Positions 53,850 through 63,375 of a stretch of 64,000 nucleotides of DNA are shown piece by piece. The position numbers and the translations under genes were made by a program. Under the pieces are notes generated by a model. That model was given only the letters and a program-made list of their open reading frames with translations. It did no database searches and was not told the origin of the DNA. Source of the stretch: Flaviflexus equikiangi (GTDB lineage Bacteria > Actinomycetota > Actinomycetes > Actinomycetales > Actinomycetaceae); assembly GCF_014069875.1 (NCBI RefSeq), contig NZ_CP059676.1:1612001-1676000 (forward strand). The letters run 5' to 3'. Positions within the stretch are counted from its first letter, which is position 1; the number at the start of each line of letters is the position of its first letter.

Positions 53850-54476
53850 TTACGAGACCGGCGCGAGAGTTCCGAACATCTCGAGAACATCCTCGAGGTT
53901 CTCGTCGAAAACATCCGTGCTTGCCGAATAGGCGATCTCCTGGAAGCCATCATCGGTGAAAATCGGGTAGACGAGCTGGCGCAGTCCCACCCCATCGACT
54001 TCGCGGGTGACGATGAGTCCCTCCACCGTTTCACCGTCGACATCGAGCGGTTCCGCGGCCTCGACGGAGACGCCCTCACCGGTGAAGGCCTCCCCGGCGG
54101 CGACGCTCCACTCCTCGTAGTCGGCAGGAATCCCCTCGACAGTGCCATCCGCCCACGTGCCGATAATGTTGGCGGCAAATTCGGCGTTGTTGACGTCGGA
54201 GACGAGCAGGATCGTCATGTTGACGCGGTCATCGAGGGGCGCCGGATATGCCTGCCACCCGTCGACGAGGGTGAGGGAGAATCGACCATCGCTCGACGTG
54301 GCGACTCCGTCTTCGACGACCATGAGGTTGCCCTCCGAGGAGGCATCACCATCGGCCGTGCTCTCGGCTGTCGTCCCGCTGCTCGTCACCTCGGATTCGT
54401 TCTCCTCAGAATCCGCGGAACACGCGGAGAGGGCTGCCAGGGCCACGATCGTCGTCGCGGCAAGTTTTCTCATCAT
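53850..54476 (-). CDS. Putative lipoprotein
   Basis: 208 residues. N-terminal MMRKLAATTIVALAALSAC with lipobox LSAC (Cys19) and an acidic Ser/Thr-rich linker, then a soluble domain with ISDGRFSLTLVDGWQAYP-like strands (LpqN/LpqT-type appearance). Function unknown. The tandem ATGATG start overlaps the stop of the DsbA-like gene, so it is translated with it; both may act in the envelope, or this is simple operon packing. Confidence 0.75.
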   Translation of the reverse strand: MMRKLAATTIVALAALSACSADSEENESEVTSSGTTAESTADGDASSEGNLMVVEDGVATSSDGRFSLTLVDGWQAYPAPLDDRVNMTILLVSDVNNAEFAANIIGTWADGTVEGIPADYEEWSVAAGEAFTGEGVSVEAAEPLDVDGETVEGLIVTREVDGVGLRQLVYPIFTDDGFQEIAYSASTDVFDENLEDVLEMFGTLAPVS

Positions 54477-55078
54477 TCGAACGAGGGACCCTTCTCGCGA
54501 GATCGCTTGATCTCGTAGAAGCCCGGCACGCCCGCCACGAGCACGGCACCGTCCCACAGTCGAAGAGCATCGTCCCCGCGCGGGGTGGGGGTGATGACGG
54601 GGCCGAAGAAGGCGTTGCCGTTGATCGAGATCGTGGGAACACCGACGTCGGTGCCGACAAGATCCGTCGCACCCTTCAACTGGGCATTGAGCGCCTCATC
54701 GAACTCGCCGGACTCGGCACGCTCCACGAGTGCCGTATCGAGATCCAATGCTTCGAGAGCTTCGATCACAGCATCGCGGTCGTTGACGCGGCCGCCGGGA
54801 TGGAAGCGTGTGCCCACCTCGGTGTAGAAGTTCCCGAGAGCCTCCTGGCCGTAGACTTCGCCCACGCCGACGGCGACCTGCGCGCCGAGACGAGCATCCT
54901 CCATCATCTGGGCGTAGCGTTCGTCGAGTTCGCGGCCCTCGTTGAGCTTCGTCAACGACAGGACGTGCCACGTCACTGCCACATCACGATTGGGAACGAT
55001 TTCGTCCGCGATCCATCGGGACGTCATCCAGCACCAGGGGCACGAGGGGTCAAACCAGAATTCAATAGTGTCAGTCAT
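54473..55078 (-). CDS. DsbA-family CPWC thiol reductase (Rv2466c-like)
   Basis: 201 residues from ATG 55078. Thioredoxin fold with helical insertion; the active site is Cys13-Pro-Trp-Cys16 in EFWFDPSCPWCWMTSRW. No signal peptide, so cytoplasmic, unlike true DsbA. It resembles the mycobacterial mycothiol-dependent reductase Rv2466c. GVPTISINGNAFFGPVI supplies the cis-Pro loop. Upstream codons to 55222 are not conserved. Confidence 0.9.
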   Translation of the reverse strand: MTDTIEFWFDPSCPWCWMTSRWIADEIVPNRDVAVTWHVLSLTKLNEGRELDERYAQMMEDARLGAQVAVGVGEVYGQEALGNFYTEVGTRFHPGGRVNDRDAVIEALEALDLDTALVERAESGEFDEALNAQLKGATDLVGTDVGVPTISINGNAFFGPVITPTPRGDDALRLWDGAVLVAGVPGFYEIKRSREKGPSFE

Positions 55079-55202
55079 GTGACCATCGTCCCTCAGATCG
55101 TCGGTCTCGACAAACAAAACGCTGTCCGCAGTCAGCGTAGCCCGTGCCCAGCAAGTAGGGTTATTGGGACGCACGAACCGTGCACTATCTGAAAGGACAT
55201 CC

Positions 55203-57728
55203 ATGCCTGGCGAGAACCTCACCCGGTCAGAAGCGGTGGCCCGCGCCGCCGTTGTCGCGACGGAACGCTACCACGTCGACCTCGACCTGCGAGGAGACGA
55301 CACCTTCTCCTCCGTCACCACGATCGAGTTCGCGGCGACGGGAAGCGACACATTCGTCGACTTCATCGGCACAGTGAACTCGATCGAGCTCAACGGTGAG
55401 CCGGTTGACGTATCGGCCTATTCCGATTCCCGCATCCACCTGACGGGACTGGCCGAACACAACACGCTCGTCGTCGATGCGACGGGCCTGTTCATGAACA
55501 CCGGGGAGGGCATGCACAAGTTCGTCGACCCTGTCGACGGTGAGACGTACCTCTACACCCAGTTCGAGGTTGCTGATGCTCGGCGTGTTTTCGCTGTCTT
55601 CGAGCAGCCTGATCTCAAGGCCGAGTTCACCTTCCATGTGACGGCACCGAGCCACTGGCAGGTGTTCTCCAACTCCCCCACTCCCGAGCCCGTCGTTCTC
55701 GACGAGGCATCGAGCCGCTGGGAGTTCACCCCCTCGGAGCGGATCTCGTCCTATCTCACCGCGATCATTGCCGGCCCCTACCGCGGCGGCACGTCAGAGC
55801 TGACCAGCGCCGATGGTCGGACGATCCCCCTCGGCGTCTACTGCCGGGCCTCTCTCGCGGAGCACTTGGATGCTGACGAGGTCATGGACATCACGAAGGC
55901 CGGGTTTGCGTTCTTCGAGAAGGAGTACGGCCACCCGTATCCCTTCCGCAAGTACGATCAGATCTTCGTCCCCGAGTTCAACGCGGGTGCGATGGAGAAC
56001 GCTGGCGCGGTCACCATCACGGAGACCTACGTTTTCCGCTCCCGCGCGACCGGCGCCATCATCGAGCGCCGCGCCATCACCATCCTCCACGAACTCGCCC
56101 ACATGTGGTTCGGCGACCTCGTGACGATGAGGTGGTGGAACGATCTGTGGCTGAACGAATCTTTCGCCGAGTTCATGTCCCACCTGGCTCTCGACGAGGC
56201 GACCCGCTGGGATCAGGCATGGCAGACGTTCCTCGCGTCCGAGAAGTCGTGGGCGATGAATGCCGACCAGCTGCGATCCACCCATCCGATCGTGACCGGG
56301 GTGACCGATCTCGAAGAGGTGTGGGCCAACTTCGACGGCATCACCTACGGCAAGGGCGCGTCGGTTCTCAAGCAGCTCTCCGCCTACGTCGGACGTGACG
56401 CCTTCATGGCGGGCCTGTCCGCCTACTTCGATAAGCATTCGTGGCAGAACACGGAACTGTCAGATCTGCTCGTCGAGTTCGAGAACGCCTCCGGGAGGGA
56501 CCTGACGGAATGGTCGAAGCTGTGGCTGGAGGAGTCCGGCCTGACTCTCGCCCGCCCCGAGATTGAGATCGTCGACGGAAAGATTGCGTCGTTCACGGTC
56601 CGGCAGGAGCTCGGGAACGCCTCGAGCCTGCGCCCACATCGTATGGGGATCGGCCTCTACGACATGGTGGATGGCACTCTTTCGCTGCGCCTGAGCATCG
56701 ACGAGGACATCGCGGGCGACACGACAACCATCGATCGTCTCGTCGGTGAAGCCGCACCGGACCTTCTCCTGCTCAATGACGGGGATCTCGCATACACGAA
56801 GATCCGCCTCGATGAGAGGTCCCTCGACACCTCGATCGCCCACATCGGGTCCTTCGACGATCCGCTCGCTCGAACGCTCGTCCTCGAGGCCGCGTGGGAC
56901 ATGTGCCGGGACGCAGAGCTCTCCGCCACCGCCTACACAGAGCTCGCTCTTCGTGCGATTGAGACCGAGAACCATCCGACAGTGCTCCGTGTTCTCCTCC
57001 TCAACCTGGCACAGGCCGCCACGATCTACTCTGCTCCCGAACATCGCGATGCTCTCATCGAGCACGTCGCCGATGCTCTGTTCGAGATTGCTGACCGCGC
57101 GGAAGGCGGCTCCGAGCTGCAGTTCCAGGTAGCCCTCGAGGCCGCCCGCCGCGCTCGGAGTGCGGCCCAGCTCGATCGGATCTCGGCCTGGCTCGAAGGC
57201 AGCGACCTGCCTGACGGCTTCGTCCTCGACACGGACGGCCGGTGGGCTGTGGTTCAGGCGCTGGCAGCGAACGGCAGGATCGATACTGCCGCGATCGACG
57301 CCGAACTGGCATCTGATGACACGGCGACAGGGCGTGAGGCCGCGTGGCGGGCTCGCACCTCGATTCCCACGCCGGAAGCAAAGGACGCTGCGTTCGCCAC
57401 CCTGATCGCCGGCGGTCTTCCGAACATGCAGCAGCGGAGCGCACTTCTTGGCTTCCGGGCGGGAGATCCTGGCGTCCTCGCGCCCTTCTTTCCCCGATAC
57501 CTCGATGCTCTGAGCACCGTGTGGAAGGAACAGACGTATGAGATGGCGCAACAGCTGACCACTCTCATGTTCACGCCGTCGATCATCGGGCTCGGGACGG
57601 ATGTCGAGGCAGGCCTGGAGGCCTGGCTCGATGCTCATCCCACCGAAGCGCCGGCATTGCGCCGAATCCTCGTCGAACACACGGACGATACTCGCCGTGC
57701 CCTCGCGGCGCAGGCCGCCGACGCTTAG
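55203..57728 (+). CDS. pepN: Aminopeptidase N (M1 family)
   Basis: 841 residues from ATG 55203 (AAAGGAC upstream). Zinc aminopeptidase with exopeptidase motif GAMEN (262-266), HELAH (His296, Glu297, His300) and Glu319 in NESFAEF. C-terminal ERAP1-like helical domain completes the actinobacterial form. Converges on the EIIA gene with a four-base overlap of the stops. Confidence 0.97.
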   Translation: MPGENLTRSEAVARAAVVATERYHVDLDLRGDDTFSSVTTIEFAATGSDTFVDFIGTVNSIELNGEPVDVSAYSDSRIHLTGLAEHNTLVVDATGLFMNTGEGMHKFVDPVDGETYLYTQFEVADARRVFAVFEQPDLKAEFTFHVTAPSHWQVFSNSPTPEPVVLDEASSRWEFTPSERISSYLTAIIAGPYRGGTSELTSADGRTIPLGVYCRASLAEHLDADEVMDITKAGFAFFEKEYGHPYPFRKYDQIFVPEFNAGAMENAGAVTITETYVFRSRATGAIIERRAITILHELAHMWFGDLVTMRWWNDLWLNESFAEFMSHLALDEATRWDQAWQTFLASEKSWAMNADQLRSTHPIVTGVTDLEEVWANFDGITYGKGASVLKQLSAYVGRDAFMAGLSAYFDKHSWQNTELSDLLVEFENASGRDLTEWSKLWLEESGLTLARPEIEIVDGKIASFTVRQELGNASSLRPHRMGIGLYDMVDGTLSLRLSIDEDIAGDTTTIDRLVGEAAPDLLLLNDGDLAYTKIRLDERSLDTSIAHIGSFDDPLARTLVLEAAWDMCRDAELSATAYTELALRAIETENHPTVLRVLLLNLAQAATIYSAPEHRDALIEHVADALFEIADRAEGGSELQFQVALEAARRARSAAQLDRISAWLEGSDLPDGFVLDTDGRWAVVQALAANGRIDTAAIDAELASDDTATGREAAWRARTSIPTPEAKDAAFATLIAGGLPNMQQRSALLGFRAGDPGVLAPFFPRYLDALSTVWKEQTYEMAQQLTTLMFTPSIIGLGTDVEAGLEAWLDAHPTEAPALRRILVEHTDDTRRALAAQAADA

Positions 57729-58144
57729 CCGAGGGTCCCGAGGAGGGATCCCACGGTGATGGGAGTGCCTGGTGCCGCGTGTTGGTGCCAGGCATTTTCA
57801 TCGGGGAAGGTCACGAGGACGATTCCCGGCAGGTCACCGAGGCGGCTGAGATCGGCAGCGATGATCGGGTCTCCGACCTCGACGGCGGCGCCGCGTTCTG
57901 TCAGGCACGACAGAGCATCGCTCTTGTACGTGTTGATTCCGACATGGACGAGGCAGGGGCCGATGATGACGGCATGCGAACGTGCCGCCGTGACCGTGCC
58001 CGCGAGTGGCGAGACCACGGTCACCGCCTCCGCGTCCCCCGGGTCGATGGCGAGTCCGGGGCCCAGCATGAGGCCCGCGAAGACAGGATCGGGGACCGAC
58101 TCAAGTGCGAGTACGGTCCCCGATAGTGGCGAATAGAGGTTCAC
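57725..58144 (-). CDS. PTS EIIA, glucose family
   Basis: 139 residues. YSPLSGTVLALESVPDPVFAG is the typical EIIA-glucose N-terminus; His57 and His67 (SHAVIIGPCLVHVGINTY) correspond to the two active-site histidines, but the loop between them is about five residues shorter than in Crr of E. coli. GTG start overlaps the EIIB stop by four bases. No EIIC gene is in the operon, so it must serve a permease encoded elsewhere. Confidence 0.9.
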   Translation of the reverse strand: MNLYSPLSGTVLALESVPDPVFAGLMLGPGLAIDPGDAEAVTVVSPLAGTVTAARSHAVIIGPCLVHVGINTYKSDALSCLTERGAAVEVGDPIIAADLSRLGDLPGIVLVTFPDENAWHQHAAPGTPITVGSLLGTLG

Positions 58145-58365
58145 ACCATGCGATCCGCAACGTCCTCGGCATCGGGGCCGACGACGATCTGAACAACGTT
58201 GTTCTCCTGGACGACGACACCGTGCGCCCCAGCATCCTTCAAGTCCTGTTCGGACACGGGGCCAAGGGTATTGACCTCGACTCGGATACGGGTGATGCAG
58301 GCTTCGACGCTCGAAATATTGTCCTTGCCACCGAGAGCGGCGACGAGGGATTCAGCTTTCTCCAT
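58141..58365 (-). CDS. PTS EIIB, glucose family, stand-alone
   Basis: 74 residues, one domain. Phospho-cysteine Cys23 in ISSVEACITRIRVEV. Passes phosphate from the adjacent EIIA to sugar bound by an EIIC. GGAGG lies five bases before the ATG. 15 bases after the malQ stop, so malQ-EIIB-EIIA appears to be one operon, tying PTS phosphorylation to maltodextrin metabolism. Confidence 0.92.
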   Translation of the reverse strand: MEKAESLVAALGGKDNISSVEACITRIRVEVNTLGPVSEQDLKDAGAHGVVVQENNVVQIVVGPDAEDVADRMV

Positions 58366-58380
58366 GATTCCTCCTTGTTC

Positions 58381-60516
58381 TCAGAGTAGCCGGTTATCCG
58401 CTCCTAGTGCGCGTCTGAATGTTGAAAGGAGGGAGGTCACACGGGCGTGCGTCGGGATGTCGCCGACAAGGACGACATCTTCCGTTCCGTCCGCGAGAGG
58501 GACCCTCCAGTTGGGGTATTCCTGGTCGGTTCCCGGCATATTCTGTGCCCGTCGCTCCCCCACCGCATCGACGAGCGATATCGACAGGAATGTCGATGGT
58601 GTCTGGGCAATGTAGGAGTGGAGCGCTTCCACGAGTTCACGTTCGGTCGGCTCGCCGTCGACGAGACCATACTCGCGCAGCCGATCGATCGTCTCCTGCA
58701 GTTCCCGCTCCGCATCCGCCCGCACCTGCTCGACCGGCTGGGTGAGAAGGCCGAGGCGTTCACGCAGGTCGACATGCTCACCGGCGATGTAGCCGGCCGC
58801 CGGGGGCAGGTCGTGGGTATTGACAGAGGAGAGAACCTCTCTGCGGTAATGCTCGGGGCGGAGAGGCTTGCCCTCATTGTCCTTCTCGAACCAGAAGATC
58901 GATGTGCCGTAGATGCCGCGGGCTTTGAGGAAGTCACGAACCCATGGCTCGACCGTTCCAAGGTCTTCGCCGACGAGGATGGCTCCCGCACGGTGTGCCT
59001 CGAGCAGCAGGATGCCGATCATCGCCTCATGGTCATAGTTGACGTATGTTCCCTCGGACGCCCGGTAGCCGTTCGGGATCCACCACAGCCGGAAGAATCC
59101 AGCGATGTGATCGACGCGGAGCATGCCGGCGTGGCGAAGAACGGTACGGATCATGTCCCGCAGCGGAGCGTATCCGGTGGCGGCGAGTGTCTCAGGCCGC
59201 CACGGCGGCTGCGACCAGTCCTGGCCGTGCTGGTTGTACATATCGGCGGGGGCGCCCACGGTGACACCTTGTGCGAACGCTTCCGGGTTGGACCACACGT
59301 CTGCGCCGAGGGGATGGACACCGACGGCCAGGTCGGTGCAGATCCCGATCTTCATCCCGGATGCTTGCGCTGTTTCCTGGGCTCTCTGGAGCTGTTCGTC
59401 CGCAACCCACTGCAGCCACGACCAGAACTCGATCCTGTCGCGCAGGTCGCGACGTTCCCGATCGACATAGATCGAGTCCGCCGTGCGAATAGTCTCGGGG
59501 AAACCATCTGGGTACTTCTCGCAGAGTGCGCACCAGAGCGCGAAGTTCTGCAGTCCCTCTCCCTCTTCCTCGAGGTACTTGGCGAATGCTGCCTGGCGGG
59601 CGAAGCTGCGCGGCACCGCGAAGATCACTTCGAGCGCTTCACGCTTCGTCGTCCACACCTCGTCGCGGTCGATGTACTCGTTGCGTAGAGAGGAGGCTCG
59701 CTGCTCTTCCCCGCCCCAGTCGATGAGTGAGCGCTGCGGGCCCGTCATGTAGGCCGTCTCGAGGATAGCCTCGGGACGGATGTAGATCGGGTTGATGAAG
59801 CGGCGAGATACCGGCAGGTAGGGAGACGGTGACATGTTGCCGACCGGTTCGGCGGCATGGAGGGGGTTGATCTGGAAGAAGTCGGCGCCCTCGTGTCCGA
59901 AGACTGCCGCGAGATCGGCCAGGTCGGAGAAGTCCCCGATTCCCCACGACTTGGCTGAGCGGACCGAATAGAGTTGGGCCGATACTCCCCATGCTCGACT
60001 GGTCTCAAGCGCCGGCTCGTCGAGGCGATCCGGAGTCATGATGAACGGGCACTCCGCCATCGACCCGTCCTCGAGTATCGCCGTCATCGTGTGATAGCCG
60101 AGGGGAATATCACCGGGAAGGAGGAACGATGCCTGTCCTGTCGGCCGACCATCGATGTCTCGGTCCGCGGTCCAGTCATCCACCTGGGAGAGGGGCCACT
60201 GCCCTCCGTCTTCGAGTTGGATGAGGAGGGCGACCTTCTCGCCCGCCGGCACGTGGACCTGGACACGCCCTTCCTTGTTCTGTCGATGCACCACGGAGAG
60301 GGGAAGCACCGTACGCCAGCTTTCGAGTTCACGATTGGCGATGGCGGAGCTTGCCCGATCCTCAGTCGTGGCATCCACGCCCATGGATCCGAGGACCTTG
60401 ATGAGAACGTCATCGGAGATGTCTCTCTGGATGCCGTCGTATCCCCAGAATTGGGTCGATATCCTGTAGGCTGCGGCGAGCTCCGTCAAGGTTGACCGTG
60501 AAGGCGGGACACTCAT
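58381..60516 (-). CDS. malQ: 4-alpha-glucanotransferase (amylomaltase)
   Basis: 711 residues, GH77. Transfers glucan segments between maltodextrins, releasing glucose. The long N-terminal extension (about 150 residues before WGVSAQLYSVRSAKSWGIGDF) is the actinobacterial/E. coli form. Catalytic motifs: nucleophile region LRVDHIAGFFRLW, acid-base ILVGEDLGTVEP and SSVNTHDLPPAAGY. ATG 60516 with AAAGG ten bases upstream. First gene of the malQ-EIIB-EIIA unit. Confidence 0.95.
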   Translation of the reverse strand: MSVPPSRSTLTELAAAYRISTQFWGYDGIQRDISDDVLIKVLGSMGVDATTEDRASSAIANRELESWRTVLPLSVVHRQNKEGRVQVHVPAGEKVALLIQLEDGGQWPLSQVDDWTADRDIDGRPTGQASFLLPGDIPLGYHTMTAILEDGSMAECPFIMTPDRLDEPALETSRAWGVSAQLYSVRSAKSWGIGDFSDLADLAAVFGHEGADFFQINPLHAAEPVGNMSPSPYLPVSRRFINPIYIRPEAILETAYMTGPQRSLIDWGGEEQRASSLRNEYIDRDEVWTTKREALEVIFAVPRSFARQAAFAKYLEEEGEGLQNFALWCALCEKYPDGFPETIRTADSIYVDRERRDLRDRIEFWSWLQWVADEQLQRAQETAQASGMKIGICTDLAVGVHPLGADVWSNPEAFAQGVTVGAPADMYNQHGQDWSQPPWRPETLAATGYAPLRDMIRTVLRHAGMLRVDHIAGFFRLWWIPNGYRASEGTYVNYDHEAMIGILLLEAHRAGAILVGEDLGTVEPWVRDFLKARGIYGTSIFWFEKDNEGKPLRPEHYRREVLSSVNTHDLPPAAGYIAGEHVDLRERLGLLTQPVEQVRADAERELQETIDRLREYGLVDGEPTERELVEALHSYIAQTPSTFLSISLVDAVGERRAQNMPGTDQEYPNWRVPLADGTEDVVLVGDIPTHARVTSLLSTFRRALGADNRLL

Positions 60517-60696
60517 AGGGGACGACCTTTCGCAACGTTGGTTGACCACTATTCTGCCACACCACGTACCAGTGCATTCCGCAGTCGAACGCCGGATCGT
60601 TCCATCAGGTATGTTGTCTCCGCGCGGCCGGGGGCGTCCTTTTCTTTGTCGGCGACGATCAGCGGTAGGTTACTGTTGGCGCAGAATAGGAGAATG

Positions 60697-61596
60697 ATGG
60701 ACACGAAGATCTTTGTACCCGAGTGCTCGACGGAACCGCTTGCTTCCCTTCTCAACACTCTCCGACTGGAGAAGCTCGACGGCCACCGCTATCTGGGCGA
60801 CACGAATCTTCCCCAGCTCTCGGGACGGGTGTATGGCGGGCAGGTACTGGCGCAGGCCGTCATGGCGGCCGCGGACACGTTCGACGACTGCGATGTTCGG
60901 CCCATCCACTCCCAGACGGCAGCGTTCCTCGCGCCGGGAGACGTCAAGCGGCCGATCAGTTTCGCCGTCGATGTGATCAGCGATGGTCGGTCGTTCGCGA
61001 CGCGCCTCGTCCATGCGAAGCAGGACGATCGGATCATCTTCACGGCCCGAGACTCGTTCCAGTTCCAGCAGCCAGGAGTCGATCACGAGGACCGCGCACC
61101 GGACGTTCCCGGGCCCGAGAACTTTCCGTCCTCTGTTGATCTCTTCGCATCGGTCGACCATCCCGCGGCCCGCTTCATGTCGTCGACGAACTCTCTCGAC
61201 ATGCGGCACGTCGACGGGCAGATCTACCTGCGTCCCGCCCGCGAGGAGCAGTCCACAATCCACATCTGGTTCAAGACCCGCTCCCCCATTCCAGACAACG
61301 CCTCACAGACCCTCAAGAGGGCCGTGCTGGCCTACGCGGCCGACCAGTTCATGCTCGAACCGATCATGCAGAAGCATGGACTCGCATGGTCAACACCGGG
61401 GATCGCCCTGGCAACCCTCGACCACACGACGTGGTGGCATCGCGATGTGGATCCCGCCTCCTGGATCCTTGCCGAGCTGCACAGCCCATCCGCCCAGGGC
61501 GGGCGCGGGCTCACCCTCGCAAAGTTCTATCAAGACGGCACGCTCGTTGCGACAATGGCGCAGGAAGGCATGGTGCGCTCTCCGCACATCGCATGA
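60697..61596 (+). CDS. tesB: Acyl-CoA thioesterase II
   Basis: 299 residues, double hot-dog fold. Hydrolyses acyl-CoA to free acid and CoA. GRVYGGQVLAQAVMAA in the first hot-dog, HSQTAAFLAPGD, and in the second LATLDHTTWWHRDVDPASWILAEL; the Asp/Thr/Gln catalytic set is in place. ATG 60697 has AGGAG four bases upstream; the adjacent upstream ATG is too close. Its TGA lies inside a 20-bp terminator stem shared with ettA. Confidence 0.94.
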   Translation: MDTKIFVPECSTEPLASLLNTLRLEKLDGHRYLGDTNLPQLSGRVYGGQVLAQAVMAAADTFDDCDVRPIHSQTAAFLAPGDVKRPISFAVDVISDGRSFATRLVHAKQDDRIIFTARDSFQFQQPGVDHEDRAPDVPGPENFPSSVDLFASVDHPAARFMSSTNSLDMRHVDGQIYLRPAREEQSTIHIWFKTRSPIPDNASQTLKRAVLAYAADQFMLEPIMQKHGLAWSTPGIALATLDHTTWWHRDVDPASWILAELHSPSAQGGRGLTLAKFYQDGTLVATMAQEGMVRSPHIA

Positions 61597-61636
61597 TGCC
61601 AGGGGGCCCGCTCGATGAGCGGGCCCCCTGGCATCA
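61594..61636. terminator. Bidirectional terminator between tesB and ettA
   Basis: Perfect 20-bp stem (61594-61613 with 61617-61636) and a three-base loop; the first arm begins with the tesB stop codon. Longest perfect inverted repeat in the window; eight bases from the ettA stop. Confidence 0.9.
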
Positions 61637-61644
61637 GTCCCGTA

Positions 61645-63327
61645 TCAGTCGCGGGTCAGCTTGCGATACGTGACGGCGCTGGGCCGTGCCGCATCCGCAC
61701 CCAGGCGCTCCACCTTGTTCTTCTCGTAGGATTCGAAGTTGCCCTCGAACCAGTACCAGTCGGCGGGGCTGTCCGCGGTGCCCTCGTAGGCGAGAATGTG
61801 GGTCGCGACGCGGTCGAGGAACCACCGGTCGTGCGTGACGACGACGGCGCAGCCGGGGAACTCGAGGAGTGCGTTCTCAAGGGATCCGAGCGTTTCGACA
61901 TCGAGGTCGTTCGTCGGCTCATCGAGCAGCAGCAGGTTGCCGCCCTGCTTGAGCGTGAGCGCGAGGTTGAGACGGTTGCGTTCACCGCCGGAGAGCACTC
62001 CGGCAGGCTTCTGCTGGTCGGCACCCTTGAAGCCGAAGGCTGACACGTAGGCGCGCGACGGCATCTCGACTCGGCCGACCTGGATGTAGTCGAGACCATC
62101 GGACACGACTTCCCACAGCGTCTTGTTCGGGTCGATGCCCTCGCGAGACTGGTCGACGTAGGAGATCTGGACCGTTTCGCCGATCTTGAGATCGCCCTCA
62201 TCCAACGGCTCGAGGCCGACGATCGTCTTGAAGAGTGTCGTCTTGCCGACGCCGTTGGGGCCGATGACGCCGACGATGCCGTTGCGGGGCAGGGAGAAGG
62301 ACAGGCCGTCGATGAGAACCCTCTCATCGAAGCCCTTCTTCAGACCCTTCGCCTCGATGACGACGTTGCCGAGCCTGGGGCCGGGCGGGATCTGGATCTC
62401 TTCGAAGTCGAGCTTCCTCGTCTTCTCAGCTTCCGCCGCCATCTCCTCATACCGGTCGAGACGGGCCTTGGACTTCGCCTGGCGGCCCTTTGCGGAGGAG
62501 CGGACCCAGTCCAGCTCTTCCTTCAGGCGCTTCTGAAGCTTGGCGTCCTTCTTGCCCTGGACCTGGATGCGCTCCTGCTTCTTCTCGAGGTAGGTCGAGT
62601 AGTTGCCCTCGTAGGGGTAGAGGCGACCGCGGTCGACCTCAGCAATCCACTCGGCAACATGGTCGAGGAAGTAGCGATCGTGCGTGACGGCGATGACGGC
62701 GCCGGGGTACTTCGCGAGATGCTGTTCGAGCCACAGCACCGATTCGGCATCCAAATGGTTCGTCGGCTCGTCGAGCAGCAGCAGGTCGGGCTGTTCGAGC
62801 AGGAGCTTGCACAGTGCGACGCGGCGCCGTTCACCGCCGGACAGGTGGGTGACGGGGGAATCGGCAGGCGGGCAGCGGAGCGCATCCATAGCCTGCTGCA
62901 GCTGCGAGTCGAGATCCCACGCGTTGGCCGCGTCGATCTCGGTCTGGAGCTTGCCCATCTCCTCCATGAGAGAGTCGAAGTCTGCATCCGGGTTCGCCAT
63001 CTCTTCGCCGATTTCGTTGAAGCGATTCACCTTGCCGAGAATCTCGCCGACGCCCTCCTGGACGTTGCCGAGGACAGTCTTCTCCTCGTTGAGGGGCGGC
63101 TCCTGGAGCAGGATGCCGACCGAGTAGCCCGGTGTGAGACGAGCATCGCCGTTCGACGGCGTATCCATGCCAGCCATGATCTTGAGGATCGTTGACTTAC
63201 CTGCACCGTTGGGGCCGACCATGCCGATCTTGGCACCCGGCAGGAACGCCATCGTGACGTCGTCGAGGATCAGCTTGTCGCCGATCTTCTTTCGAGCCCT
63301 GACCATTGAGTAAATGTACTCAGCCAC
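61645..63327 (-). CDS. ettA: EttA, translational throttle ABC-F ATPase
   Basis: 560 residues from GTG 63327 (GGGAGA five bases upstream). Binds the ribosomal E site and gates entry into elongation according to ADP/ATP. Two ABC domains: Walker A GPNGAGKST and GPNGVGKTT, signatures LSGGERRRVAL and LSGGERNRLNL, plus an arm insertion and the Lys/Arg-rich linker between domains. The N-terminus MAEYIYSMVRARKKIGDK is EttA-specific. Confidence 0.96.
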   Translation of the reverse strand: MAEYIYSMVRARKKIGDKLILDDVTMAFLPGAKIGMVGPNGAGKSTILKIMAGMDTPSNGDARLTPGYSVGILLQEPPLNEEKTVLGNVQEGVGEILGKVNRFNEIGEEMANPDADFDSLMEEMGKLQTEIDAANAWDLDSQLQQAMDALRCPPADSPVTHLSGGERRRVALCKLLLEQPDLLLLDEPTNHLDAESVLWLEQHLAKYPGAVIAVTHDRYFLDHVAEWIAEVDRGRLYPYEGNYSTYLEKKQERIQVQGKKDAKLQKRLKEELDWVRSSAKGRQAKSKARLDRYEEMAAEAEKTRKLDFEEIQIPPGPRLGNVVIEAKGLKKGFDERVLIDGLSFSLPRNGIVGVIGPNGVGKTTLFKTIVGLEPLDEGDLKIGETVQISYVDQSREGIDPNKTLWEVVSDGLDYIQVGRVEMPSRAYVSAFGFKGADQQKPAGVLSGGERNRLNLALTLKQGGNLLLLDEPTNDLDVETLGSLENALLEFPGCAVVVTHDRWFLDRVATHILAYEGTADSPADWYWFEGNFESYEKNKVERLGADAARPSAVTYRKLTRD

Positions 63328-63375
63328 ATTTCTCCCTTGTGTGAAAAAGCTTTCTGCCACAAGGCTACCGCAGGT

